A stretch of 64,000 nucleotides of DNA, taken from assembly GCF_017355885.1 (NCBI RefSeq), contig NZ_JAFEUU010000008.1, positions 62,001 through 126,000 of the forward strand, given 5' to 3'. The notes under the pieces are model-generated. The model saw only the letters and a program-made list of their open reading frames with translations. It searched no databases and had not been told where the DNA came from. How positions within the stretch are numbered: position 1 is the stretch's first letter; each line of letters opens with the position of its first letter. This stretch comes from Sabulicella rubraurantiaca (GTDB lineage: Bacteria; Pseudomonadota; Alphaproteobacteria; Acetobacterales; Acetobacteraceae). The translations under genes were made by a program, and so were the position numbers. Positions 24,543 to 32,813 of this stretch are shown here, piece after piece.

Positions 24543-26194
24543 GCCGCACTCTCCACCGTGTTCGCGGGTCGCAGGGTCAGGGAGATCCCCAGGGGCTTGG
24601 TGATGGCCTTCCGGGCATCGTCGGTGCGTCCGAACAGGTGATCCATGAGGATCCGCCTGGCTTTGGCGATCCGCTCATTCGCGGGGCTGCCCAGAGGGTC
24701 CAGCGGCGCTTCCTCGTCGAAGATGCGCAAGGCCTCGAGCCGCAGCCGCGCCACCCAGGCCTCGCGACCCGGCATCAGCACGCCCGCATCCTCGCGGACG
24801 CGAGCCAGCGTGTCGTAGAACAGTGCCTCGGTGGCGCCCTCTAGCTGCTCTGTCACTGCGAGCAGCACGCCGTTCGACCCATCGAGCGCGCCAGTGTAGC
24901 TCGCCTTGCCGAGGAAAAGGGCGTCGTTCAACGCAACTCGGAGCACTTGGCTGGCGAAGTCTGCGGCTTGGGTAAGCAGCGTGGCCTCGGTGTGTACGCG
25001 CGGGGCGGCCTCCGGCTCCATCGCGAAGATGGGCAGGCGGCTGTGGAGAAAGCTCAGGGCCTTCGAGTTGGTGGTCTCGTAGCCCGCGAGCAGCAGGCTG
25101 CCGGCAGCGGCGGCATTGGTGTGCCCCCGCCCCACGGCATAGGCCTCGCCGCGCCACTCCAGCCATTCCTGGGTGGCCGGCGCAGGAGAGATGTCGGGGG
25201 CGTCCGGCCGCAGCAGCGCCAGGTTGTGGTAGTGGCGATAACCCACCAGGCCACGCCGGGCCTTCAGGCTGCGCTTGATCCTCGGCCCGTCCTTGCCAGC
25301 GGACAGATGCGCCACGGGGGTCAGCGGGTGAACCCCGGCCCAGTCCGCGTAGCGCACGCCGGACGACTGCATCCAGAAGCTCGACAGGACCACCTCCGGC
25401 TCCGTGCCGGTGATGGAGCAGGCGCGTCCGTTGGCGGGCTCGAAGCAGAGGCGGATGCGGCGCGGCATGGGCCAGAAGGCTTGCAGATCGTGGGCATCGT
25501 CGCGCACCGGGCGCACGGAGCGGCCGCCGATGCCGGTGATGGTGGGCGCGAGCCAGGGGAAGATCCGGGGCAGATCGGCCGCCTCGGGGGCCTTGCCGCG
25601 CGGCGTGTTGGCCCACACCGCCTCCCACAGCGTGGCATCGGGACGGGGCTGCACCAGCTGCACCAGGGGCGAGGCGCCGCGCAGAGTCGAGTAGTGGCCC
25701 CGGCCGCCGGGATGCGCCCAGGCCTGCAGCGTGTAGAGCGCGATCGCGGCCGCCCCGGGCGAAAGAGCCATCTCGAAGCCCGGCTTCATCGTGACGGGGT
25801 TGCCGTCTGCCAGGTCGAGCAGCAGGTCGGTCGCCGGGCGCTGGTTCTTCTCGCGCCCGTCCAGGGGATCGAGGTCCTGGAGGAAGCGCGGCGCATCGCC
25901 ATCGGCCCACAGATTGAACGCATGCGCGAAGGGAGCGAAAGCCGCTTCCAGTTCCGCTGGCGAGGGCGGGAAGGCGACGCAAAGGCGCCAGTCGCGGCGG
26001 TCCTGCGCGAGCCCGGCGAGGCGCATCAGGCCGACCAGCATCTCCAGCGTGGCGATGTGGAAATCCGCGCGCGGCCAGTCGATCCGTATGACAGGATTCT
26101 CTCGGAACTGGCTGGTGATCTGGGCAGGGCTGATGGTGGCCCGGGAGCCGTCGGCACGGCGCACCGGGAGCCAGGGATCGGTGATGAGGTTCAT
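24539..26194 (-). CDS. casA: Cascade large subunit Cse1 (Cas8e)
   Basis: The 551-aa protein matches Cse1: NLITDPWLPVRRADG at the N-terminus, EMLVGLMRLAG, FLQDLDPLDG, and GAAAIALYTLQAWAHPGGRGHY. It has an internal WMQSSGVRYADWAGVHPLTP and the four-helix C-terminal bundle. Cse1 recognises the PAM and recruits Cas3. The start lies 131 bases after the cas3 stop. Its context is CCGAGACCCCCTGA-ATG with no recognisable SD. Confidence 0.93.
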   Translation of the reverse strand: MNLITDPWLPVRRADGSRATISPAQITSQFRENPVIRIDWPRADFHIATLEMLVGLMRLAGLAQDRRDWRLCVAFPPSPAELEAAFAPFAHAFNLWADGDAPRFLQDLDPLDGREKNQRPATDLLLDLADGNPVTMKPGFEMALSPGAAAIALYTLQAWAHPGGRGHYSTLRGASPLVQLVQPRPDATLWEAVWANTPRGKAPEAADLPRIFPWLAPTITGIGGRSVRPVRDDAHDLQAFWPMPRRIRLCFEPANGRACSITGTEPEVVLSSFWMQSSGVRYADWAGVHPLTPVAHLSAGKDGPRIKRSLKARRGLVGYRHYHNLALLRPDAPDISPAPATQEWLEWRGEAYAVGRGHTNAAAAGSLLLAGYETTNSKALSFLHSRLPIFAMEPEAAPRVHTEATLLTQAADFASQVLRVALNDALFLGKASYTGALDGSNGVLLAVTEQLEGATEALFYDTLARVREDAGVLMPGREAWVARLRLEALRIFDEEAPLDPLGSPANERIAKARRILMDHLFGRTDDARKAITKPLGISLTLRPANTVESAA

Positions 26195-26325
26195 TCAGGG
26201 GGTCTCGGAAGTGTGGGGGTGAAGACCCCTGCTCGGCGCGCAAAGGCGATCCGGCCGGCCTCGTCAAAGCCGGGCCGGAACCAAGGCAGGGCAGGGGGAA
26301 GAGGAAATCCCGACGGGAGGGAGGC

Positions 26326-28962
26326 TCAGCCGTCGCCCTTGGAGCGGGGCAGGAGCAGGCCCTCGCGGGGGTGGTAGCGGACGTCGCGCAGGCCGAAGAC
26401 CGGCACGGGCGAGCCCTGGGGATCGGGCCGTCGCGCGAGACAGCCAAGCAGGAGCCGCTCGTTGTCGCGGTCCAGCTCGTTCCACGTCTCGCGCGTGGCT
26501 TTCATCGCCGCGTCCATCTGAGATGGAGCGGCAATCGCTGCGGCGCGCTTGAGCGATGCCGAGACTTCGGAGAGCGCCCAGGCGAGGGAAGGGCGCTTCT
26601 CGGTCGAATACGGGCGGAACTTCCCGCTCTCCAGGAAGCCCAGCCGGATCGTCACCGTCGGCTGATCCTCCAGGCGGGTCCGGGCCGACTCTTCGGATGT
26701 CCAAGGCGCGGAGCGGCGATAGCCGTCCTCGAAGCGCAGCACGGTGCTCTTGGCGATGGCTTCCTGGCGGCTTTCGTCCTCGCGGGCTTTCTGCGCCAAG
26801 GCGACGAGAGCGCCAGGTCCACCCTCTGCCGCGGCCGCTTCGATCAGGGTGCGGAGATTTTGCTCCTTGTCCTGGTGGCCCGGGGCCTTGATCGCGCCTT
26901 GGTCGAGAAGGGCTTTAGTGGACCGCCACAAGAGCGAGGGATCCGCGTAGACGGCGGCCGAGCCCTTGTGCTGGTCCAGCCATTCGGCGATCGCGTCCTC
27001 CGCCGGCTCCGGCGCGTAGAGCAGCAGCTCGGCGCGGGGCAGCGGACGGTGCGGTCGCTCGATGTGACGCCACAGGCGCCCAGCCCTCTGGATCACGAGG
27101 TCCACTGGGGCGAGGTCGGTGATCATCAGATCGAAGTCGAGGTCGAGCGACTGTTCGACGACCTGGGTGGCGATCAGGACCCGCGCCCTCTGGTCGGGCG
27201 TGCTCGTCTTGCCGAAAATGTCGAGCACCTCGGCTTCGATGGCGAGACGGTCTTCCATCGCGAAGCGGGCGTGGAAGAGGATGGGATCCAGCCCCCGGCT
27301 CCGCAGCAATCGCGCGGCCTCGATGGCCTCGTCCACGGTGTTCCGGACCCAGCACACGGCCGCGCCGAGCCGAGCGGCTCCTTCGATCTCGCTCAGCACC
27401 TCGCGGAACGAGCCGACGCGGCGAACGGCGGTGCGCGGTCCGATGGCCGGGCGCGCCAAGCAGGGCGCTTCGCGAACGCCCGAGGCGGAAGCCAGCGTCA
27501 TCAGCGGATAAGCTTCGGCTGTCACCGTCTCGGGTTGGACGCCCAAGCCTTCAGAATAGGCGTCCACCAGGCGCTGGCGCAGCTGCATCGGCAGGGTCGC
27601 GGACAGGATGATGGCGGAGCCGCCCAGGGCCGCATGAAAGCGCAAAAGAGTGAAGATCTCCTCGCGCATGTAGCTGTCGAAGGCGTGCGCTTCGTCGATG
27701 ACGAGGACCTTCTGGCTGAGGCCCCAAAGGCGCAGCGCGGCGTGCCGCACCGGCAGAATGGAGAGCAACGCCTGGTCGATAGTTCCCACACCGACGTGAG
27801 CCAGAAGCGCCTTGCGGCGCTCATCGCCAAGCCAACCCGCGCACTGGGCTTCGCTGTCGTTGCCCTGGATCACGGGGATGTCCTCGAACATCGGCAGGAT
27901 CGTCGAAGTGAACTCCTTTATGAGATCGGCGCGGCCGTGGGAGAGAGCGAGCGAGGGCTGGGTGCCGGGAACAAAGAACCGAGACCAGCACTTGCGCAGG
28001 CGGCGAAACATGCCGTTCGCCGTCGCCATGGTGGGGAGGGCGAAATACAGGCCGTCGCCGCGGCCCCTGGCGAGCAGCCGGTGCGCCAGGGTCAGAGCGG
28101 CTTCCGTCTTGCCCGCGCCCGTCATGTCTTCGACCAGGACCAGCACCGGCCCCTCGGGCAGGGGCTCGGTCTCGGCCTTTCTCTGCAGCGGCGTGGGTTG
28201 GGCAATCTGAGGGAAGAGATGGCGCAGCCCCGCGAAAGGCGCGACCTTGGCGTGACGGATGCCCGAGGTCGCCACAGCATGATCGGCAATCCGTCGGGAC
28301 CGGGCCAAGTAGTCCGACAGCGGCGGAAAATGCTTCGCCTCGACATAGGTGAACTGCTCGCGCGAGGATCCGAGCCAGTCGGCGAGCACCACGAAACCCG
28401 CCAGGCGCCACGTCAGCGTCGCCAGGGCGTGATCGCTGTCGATCGCGGGCAGGGGCTCAGGCCGGAACAGGTCGAGCAGGTGGCGCACGTAGGTCTCGGC
28501 AGCCTCGCATTCGAGCGGGCCGAGCTGCGTGGGAGCGGGCGGCAGGATGAGGTCGTGCGGCTTGCCGTGATGCCCGAAAATCACGTGCAGCAGGGCGTCG
28601 CGCTCCCACGGCATGAGGTTCGCAAACAAGGGGGCGAGGAGCGTGCGGATGTTCGGCAGGCGCACGAGATGGTGCCCCACACCCTCGTGGCCGGGATCGT
28701 CCACGGCCGGCGGCTCGCAGCCGAACAGGGCCGCATCCCAGGCCTCCGGCGCCTTGGCTTGGAAGCAGCGCGCGAATTTGCCGATGTCGTGAAGTGCCAG
28801 GAGAAAGCCGAGTTGTGCCTCGGAGAATGGCAGATTGTGGGGAAGCGTCATGGCGCACGCCGCGACATCAAGATTGTGCCCGATGACCGGATGGCTGTGG
28901 GTGGTGGCTTGGGCGTCAGGCTTGGCCTTCGCCCAGAAGCGCAGAAGAGCGTCGAGATGCAT
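26326..28962 (-). CDS. cas3: CRISPR nuclease-helicase Cas3
   Basis: The 878-aa protein contains an N-terminal HD nuclease (His22/His24, His29, and LLALHDIGKFARCF with His58-Asp59) and an SF2 helicase. Walker A is MTGAGKTEAAL (near 280-290), DEAH is at 423-426, SATLP follows near 454, and the C-terminal motor has LIATQVVEQSLDLDFDLMITD and QRAGRLWRH. A C-terminal domain ends at residue 878. All catalytic motifs are intact and the length is normal for type I-E. The ATG at 28962 lacks an SD: a CU-rich CCTCTCCTCCTCCC tract and GGCGATCCCC precede it. A structured leader with terminator lies upstream. Confidence 0.95.
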   Translation of the reverse strand: MHLDALLRFWAKAKPDAQATTHSHPVIGHNLDVAACAMTLPHNLPFSEAQLGFLLALHDIGKFARCFQAKAPEAWDAALFGCEPPAVDDPGHEGVGHHLVRLPNIRTLLAPLFANLMPWERDALLHVIFGHHGKPHDLILPPAPTQLGPLECEAAETYVRHLLDLFRPEPLPAIDSDHALATLTWRLAGFVVLADWLGSSREQFTYVEAKHFPPLSDYLARSRRIADHAVATSGIRHAKVAPFAGLRHLFPQIAQPTPLQRKAETEPLPEGPVLVLVEDMTGAGKTEAALTLAHRLLARGRGDGLYFALPTMATANGMFRRLRKCWSRFFVPGTQPSLALSHGRADLIKEFTSTILPMFEDIPVIQGNDSEAQCAGWLGDERRKALLAHVGVGTIDQALLSILPVRHAALRLWGLSQKVLVIDEAHAFDSYMREEIFTLLRFHAALGGSAIILSATLPMQLRQRLVDAYSEGLGVQPETVTAEAYPLMTLASASGVREAPCLARPAIGPRTAVRRVGSFREVLSEIEGAARLGAAVCWVRNTVDEAIEAARLLRSRGLDPILFHARFAMEDRLAIEAEVLDIFGKTSTPDQRARVLIATQVVEQSLDLDFDLMITDLAPVDLVIQRAGRLWRHIERPHRPLPRAELLLYAPEPAEDAIAEWLDQHKGSAAVYADPSLLWRSTKALLDQGAIKAPGHQDKEQNLRTLIEAAAAEGGPGALVALAQKAREDESRQEAIAKSTVLRFEDGYRRSAPWTSEESARTRLEDQPTVTIRLGFLESGKFRPYSTEKRPSLAWALSEVSASLKRAAAIAAPSQMDAAMKATRETWNELDRDNERLLLGCLARRPDPQGSPVPVFGLRDVRYHPREGLLLPRSKGDG

Positions 28963-29107
28963 GGGGATCGCCGGGAGGAGGAGAGGAGTCCGGCAGCGCG
29001 ACGGGATCTTTTCTTTTCATGCCACTGAGGCGGACCGTTCCGGCCTCCTGCGGGAGAAGAAAACCAGCGCTGCCGCGTCTTTTGTTTTCTTCACCGGACC
29101 GAGAAAG

Positions 29108-29141
29108 AAAAAAGGCCGGGGCGCCCCCCGACGCCCCGGCC
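29108..29141 (-). terminator. intrinsic terminator/attenuator in the cas3 leader
   Basis: On the minus strand a 10-base-pair GC stem (plus-strand arms 29114-29123 and 29132-29141, 8-base loop) is followed by six T and then CTTTC. This is a strong intrinsic terminator located about 150 bases before the cas3 start, so cas3 expression would need readthrough or a second promoter. Confidence 0.8.
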
Positions 29142-29239
29142 CACTTTACCCTCACTATCCGGGAGACAGGCCCAGGCGACGAAACCTGGACCGCACGAAG
29201 GAGGGCCGGGTTTTGAAGCTGGGCCTGAACTCCATCACT
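29108..29239 (-). ncRNA. candidate leader RNA / small RNA, copy A
   Basis: Transcribed on the minus strand, the sequence should fold into a stem GGCCCAG/CTGGGCC enclosing AAAACC/GGTTTCG, with a loop containing CCCTCCTTCGTGCGG, and then the terminator hairpin. Copy B has the same architecture with changes that keep the pairing (GAAACCC/GGGTTTC there). The loop CCTCCTT is complementary to an SD sequence, as in several alphaproteobacterial small RNAs. The promoter is not located. Confidence 0.55.
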
Positions 29240-29296
29240 GGTTTTTCAGGCGCTTAGCCGACTTTCCTGTCTGGAAAGTCGCCCAAAGGGCCTGCA

Positions 29297-29737
29297 TCAG
29301 GCCAGGGCCGGTTCGAGCTGCGGCACGACGGCAGCGCTGTGGGACAGATCCTTCTCCATCCGCGCGGCGATCGCCTCGCCCGACGCCCGGAGAGCCTTCG
29401 GCGCGGTGTCGCTGATCACCAGATCGCATTCGAGGGCGAGCAGGGCGGCCATGTCCGGCGTGGTGACGAGAATCTGCGCACCCGACCGCGCCTTGTCCGT
29501 GGCGAAGGCGCCGTTCGCTTCGGCTGCCGGATCGGCCTGAAGCAGGATGGGGTTGTAGCCGCCGACGCGCAGCAGGCTGGCCGCTTCCAGGGCGTCGTCC
29601 GCGGTCGCGCGGATCCAGCACACCGTCGCGCCAGCCATGGAGGCGCGTTCGATTTCGCATAGCGCTTCGACGATCGAGGAGATGTGGCGCGCAGGCGTGG
29701 AGAGGGCGTTGGGGAGCGGGCAGGTGTCGAGGGTCAT
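29297..29737 (-). CDS. mini-Cas3: stand-alone fragment of the Cas3 second RecA domain
   Basis: The 146-aa product aligns to Cas3 residues about 518-620. Over 40 positions (residues 24-63 against Cas3 521-560) I count 23 identities, including EIE, VCW and EAA-LLR. A later LVTTPDMAALLALECDLVISDTAP corresponds to the Cas3 motif V region. HD, Walker A, DEAH and the QRAGR motif are missing, so no helicase activity is expected. The ATG at 29737 shares its context (GGCGA-N-CCCC-ATG) and upstream leader with cas3, indicating origin by duplication of cas3 followed by internal deletion. It is an intact frame, so it may be a functional regulator or partner, or a young relic. Confidence 0.7.
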   Translation of the reverse strand: MTLDTCPLPNALSTPARHISSIVEALCEIERASMAGATVCWIRATADDALEAASLLRVGGYNPILLQADPAAEANGAFATDKARSGAQILVTTPDMAALLALECDLVISDTAPKALRASGEAIAARMEKDLSHSAAVVPQLEPALA

Positions 29738-29872
29738 GGGGTTCGCCGTCGGAAGGGGTGAGGAATTCGACAGCGCAGGGCGGCTTTTTCTTTTCTGCGG
29801 TCGCGCGATGCGCCGCGAGGTGCCGGAGGCTAAGCGCTGAAGCGTCTTTGTTGTCCCTGGAGGACGGAGAAG

Positions 29873-29905
29873 AAAAAAAGCCGGGGCACCTTTCGGTGCC
29901 CCGGC
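29873..29905 (-). terminator. intrinsic terminator/attenuator in the mini-cas3 leader
   Basis: A perfect 11-base-pair stem (plus-strand arms 29880-29890 and 29895-29905) is closed on the minus strand by a GAAA tetraloop and followed by seven T. It is a textbook intrinsic terminator. It sits about 140 bases before the mini-cas3 start. Confidence 0.85.
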
Positions 29906-30008
29906 CAAGTTATCCTGCAATCTACTAGGAGACGGCCCAGGCGACGAAACCCGGTCCGCACGAAGGAGGGCTGGGTTTCAGCGCTGGGCCAAACCCACTT
30001 CCATCACT
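29873..30008 (-). ncRNA. candidate leader RNA / small RNA, copy B
   Basis: On the minus strand GGCCCAG pairs with CTGGGCC and GAAACCC with GGGTTTC around a loop containing CCCTCCTTCGTGCGG, followed by the GAAA-capped terminator. Part of the right arm, GGGUUUCGUC, could pair with GACGAGACCC in front of the cas7e start (10 pairs, one G-U). Existence as a discrete RNA is inferred. Confidence 0.55.
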
Positions 30009-30106
30009 TTCTGGCCTATGCCGATTTCCTTGGACCTTCCGTAGGGATTTGCCTTTGACTTCGCCTGCTGCGATTGGAAGGAAATCCAGAGGAGGGGCAT
30101 AAGATA

Positions 30107-30544
30107 ATGAGCTTTTTGCCTAGGGAGATTTTGTTGATCCCCATGGCCGTTGGGCTCCTGCTCGGAGGCTGCGTGCAGGATCAAGCTGCGACCCAATTCG
30201 AGGACGTCCGCCCCATTGCGAGTTCCCTCGCCAGCCCTGGGTCTAGAAGAGCGGGATCAACACAGCATTGGGCGATAGGCCGTTGGACCGGTGAACTTGT
30301 TGGCCAACTGAGAGGCAATACGCGAACTCTACGGATCACAGAAGTAAACGGGCCTCGAGCAAGAGGGACCTGGGCAGGCTCTCCGGTAGACATCGTCATT
30401 GATGACAGAACCTTGAACTTTACGGGTCCGCAAGGCAACCCAATAAGCCTAACGATGACCGACCCAAACACTCTTTCGGGATACGTCATCACCATGCGTA
30501 ACCGATCAGGCGGCCGCTGGACTGTTGTCTTAACTCGAAGCTGA
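30107..30544 (+). CDS. putative lipoprotein
   Basis: The 145-aa protein has an N-terminal hydrophobic helix and a lipobox (LLLGGC, Cys at residue 22). A beta-rich mature domain follows, with WAIGRWTGELVGQL and GTWAGSPVDIVI. It would be anchored in the inner or outer membrane. No specific family recognised. The gene is divergent from mini-cas3, and its base composition is less GC-rich than its neighbours, which may indicate transfer. The start at 30107 follows GAGGGGC with a long spacing, so the exact start is less sure. Confidence 0.65.
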   Translation: MSFLPREILLIPMAVGLLLGGCVQDQAATQFEDVRPIASSLASPGSRRAGSTQHWAIGRWTGELVGQLRGNTRTLRITEVNGPRARGTWAGSPVDIVIDDRTLNFTGPQGNPISLTMTDPNTLSGYVITMRNRSGGRWTVVLTRS

Positions 30545-30708
30545 GTGCATGGCCTCTCCGTGGCGCCGCCTCTTGAGGACATATGTGTCCGGTCGGAGAT
30601 GTGGTGCGCGGTCGCCAGCCGGTCTGATAGATCCGCCTGCTCATTCCTCGGCGTCCTCTATTTCGCTTCCTCGCTCGACTGGCTCAGGCGCTGACGGGCT
30701 TTGGCGAA

Positions 30709-31528
30709 TTACAACTCCACGACAAGATCCGGACGGAAGTCAGGATTGGGGTCGTGGCCTACATAGCCGCGCGGATTGGCGACGAGACGCGTGCGGCCGA
30801 TCCAGAAGTCCTGGCTCGTGTGGATGTGCCCGAACAGCCAAAGGTCTGGCTGCATCTCCTCGATAAGGCCATCGAGCTTCGACGCATAGGCCACGATGAA
30901 CGGGTCGGAGAGCCGGTGCTGCGGCACGGCTTGCACCGAGGGCGCGTGGTGCGTCATGACCACCGTCCGGCCCGCGAATGGCTCCTGGAGCTTGTCGCGT
31001 AGCCAGCGCACCGATTGCTCGTGGAGCATGGCAGCGTCCTTGGGCCGGAAGCACCGGTAGGCGTCGGCCGCGACCCGGATTGCATGGAAGTCGTTGATCC
31101 GGCGGCGGTGGCGGTCGCCCACGCAGATGTTCGCCACGCGCCGCACCTCATCCAGAGCGGCCACGGGGTCTTCATCGCCGGTGAGCGGAAGGCGGAAGTC
31201 GGCCCACAAAGTGCATCCCAAAACGCGCAGCTCATGGCCGATCCGGAACTCGTCGCACTCCAGGAGCGCGAGACGTTTGGCTGGCGACATCGCCTTCAGC
31301 TTCGGCACCATGGTGTCGATCTTGCCGTCGTAGAACGCGTGGTTCCCACAGACCGCGACCACGGGATGGCCAAAGGCGGCTTCGGCATCCTCCCAGGGGC
31401 ATAAGCGGCCGCGGGTGAAGGTGTCGCCCGCGAGCAGAGCTAGGTTGGCTTCCACGGCCGGCGGCTCGAAGACACCGAACTGACGCTGCTCGCTCGCAGT
31501 GCAAATCGGACAGGACGTGCAGGCGCAT
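30709..31528 (-). pseudogene. metallophosphoesterase gene with a frameshift near the N-terminus
   Basis: The N-terminal MRLHVLSDLHCE (ATG at 31528) carries the first metal motif (Asp and His) of calcineurin-like phosphoesterases, but its frame soon turns nonsensical. The remainder continues in another frame from about 31490 (FGVFEPPAVEANLALLAGD), then VVAVCGNHAFYDG, VMTHHAPSV and LWLFGHIHTS, all expected motifs. The total of 820 bases is one off a multiple of three, consistent with a single indel around 31480-31500. This could be natural inactivation or a sequence error. Confidence 0.75.
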
Positions 31529-31679
31529 GGCGATAGAAGTTCCTTGCCGGGCGGATACAAGAGGCCACACCGATATTTTCTTGCAGGATCAGAATCTTAT
31601 TTTCAGTTTCGGGTGTATGCCCCCGCTGCGCGGGACGACCTCCGGATGATCCAGCCTGCCTTGAGCGCGTCCCTGCGCC

Positions 31680-32813
31680 TCACCCCTGAGCGTGTATCGC
31701 CCAACGAGAAACGACGATGCGCTGGACCTCCGAAGTGCCATCAAGGATGCGGAACAGTCGAGCGTCCCGGTAAAGCCGCTCGATCGCCGACCCTTCCATG
31801 TAGCCCTCCCCTCCGTGTAGCTGCAGCATCCGGTCGGCGACGCGACCGAGGGCCTCGGTCGCGAAGAGCTTCGCCGCCGCCGCCTCGCCTGGGGCGAGCC
31901 TCCCTTCGTCACGCTTCCGTGCAAGTTCGAGCGCCATGCAACGCGCGGCCAATGCCTCTGTCGCGCTGTCTGCCAACATCGCCGCGACCATTTGGTGCTC
32001 GTGCAGAGGGCGCCCGAACTGCTGCCGCTGCGCAGCATGATGTACGCCATCGCTGATCATCCGCTCGGACAGGCCTGCGCAGAGTGCGGCCAAGTGCAGC
32101 CGCACCTTGTCCAGGCCAGCAAGCGCCGACCTCAGGCCGGCTCCGGCCGGACCAACCAGCGCGTCGCCGGGCAGGCGCACGCCATCGAAGCGAAGGTCCG
32201 CCACATGCATCCCACGCAGCCCCATTTTGCGTTGTGTGGGCAGAACGGTGAGCCCCGGCACACCGGCCGGCACGGCGAAGGCGCTGATGGCGTCTCCCGT
32301 ACGGGCCATGACCAGGAAGAGCCCAGCTTCAGGTGCGTTCGTCACCCAGCGCTTGCTGCCTTGCAGTACCCAGCCTCCCGAACCATCGGGTCGTGCCTCG
32401 CTGCGCAGCGAGGCAGCGTCCGAACCCGCTTCCTGCTCCGACAGACAGAAAGCGGCTACGATCTCGCCGCTGGCCATGGAGGGCAGCCATCGCGCCTGCT
32501 GGGCCTCACTGCCCGCATGCAGCAGGATCTGCGCGGCGCCGCCGCTGTTCAGGGCATATCGCGACCGGTACGCGGGGGCGGAGTGGCCGAGCACCAGCAT
32601 CAGCTCGGCCTCCTCCTCCATGGTCAGGCCCAGGCCACCGAAGCTATCGGGGATCGAGATGCCGAAAAGACCAGCCTCCCGGATCGCGGCCAGGACGGGA
32701 GCAGGCACCTCATCCGTCTGGTCCATCTCGGCCTCGGCTGGGATCAGGACGTCCTCCACCAAGCGCTTCGCGGCCAGAAGGCGTGCTTCCTGGGCTGTGC
32801 GGTCCCGTATCAC
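31680..32813 (-). CDS. acyl-CoA dehydrogenase
   Basis: The 377-aa flavoprotein has the family blocks in order: PDSFGGLGLTMEEEAELMLV, CLSEQEAGSDAASLRSEARP, KRWVTNAPEAGLFLVMARTG and the C-terminal QLHGGEGYMEGSAIERLYRDAR. The last block has Glu at the usual catalytic-base region (MEGSAIERLYRDAR). It would oxidise an acyl-CoA to the enoyl-CoA using FAD and ETF. The GTG start at 32813 follows AGGAGG. It begins the catabolic region that includes the CoA-transferase and the biotin carboxylase genes. Confidence 0.93.
   Translation of the reverse strand: MIRDRTAQEARLLAAKRLVEDVLIPAEAEMDQTDEVPAPVLAAIREAGLFGISIPDSFGGLGLTMEEEAELMLVLGHSAPAYRSRYALNSGGAAQILLHAGSEAQQARWLPSMASGEIVAAFCLSEQEAGSDAASLRSEARPDGSGGWVLQGSKRWVTNAPEAGLFLVMARTGDAISAFAVPAGVPGLTVLPTQRKMGLRGMHVADLRFDGVRLPGDALVGPAGAGLRSALAGLDKVRLHLAALCAGLSERMISDGVHHAAQRQQFGRPLHEHQMVAAMLADSATEALAARCMALELARKRDEGRLAPGEAAAAKLFATEALGRVADRMLQLHGGEGYMEGSAIERLYRDARLFRILDGTSEVQRIVVSRWAIHAQG

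Larger units (their letters stand above)
28963..29241 (-). repeat. cas3 leader, copy A of a duplicated 5' region
   Basis: This 279-base region upstream of cas3 is paralogous to 29738-30010. Shared landmarks in the same order are ATCACT/GGA-type sequence at the far end, a 57-base foldable element (29169-29225), a terminator hairpin with T-run (29108-29141), an AAAGAAAA-rich stretch, a TTTTCTTTTC tract (plus strand), and the start-codon context GGCGA-N-CCCC-ATG. Core stretches of about 36 bases are nearly identical, and elsewhere there are substitutions and small indels. Confidence 0.8.
29738..30010 (-). repeat. leader of mini-cas3, copy B of the duplicated 5' region
   Basis: Paralogous to 28963-29241. 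It carries the 57-base foldable element (29934-29990), a terminator (29873-29905) and the same order of A/T-rich tracts. The distance from foldable element to hairpin is 28 bases, compared with 27 in copy A. Confidence 0.8.

Noticed and set aside
26371-29028. 885-codon plus-strand open frame opposite cas3
   Set aside because: It has no recognisable motif, and the minus-strand frame carries every Cas3 motif. Long antisense frames are expected in GC-rich genes.
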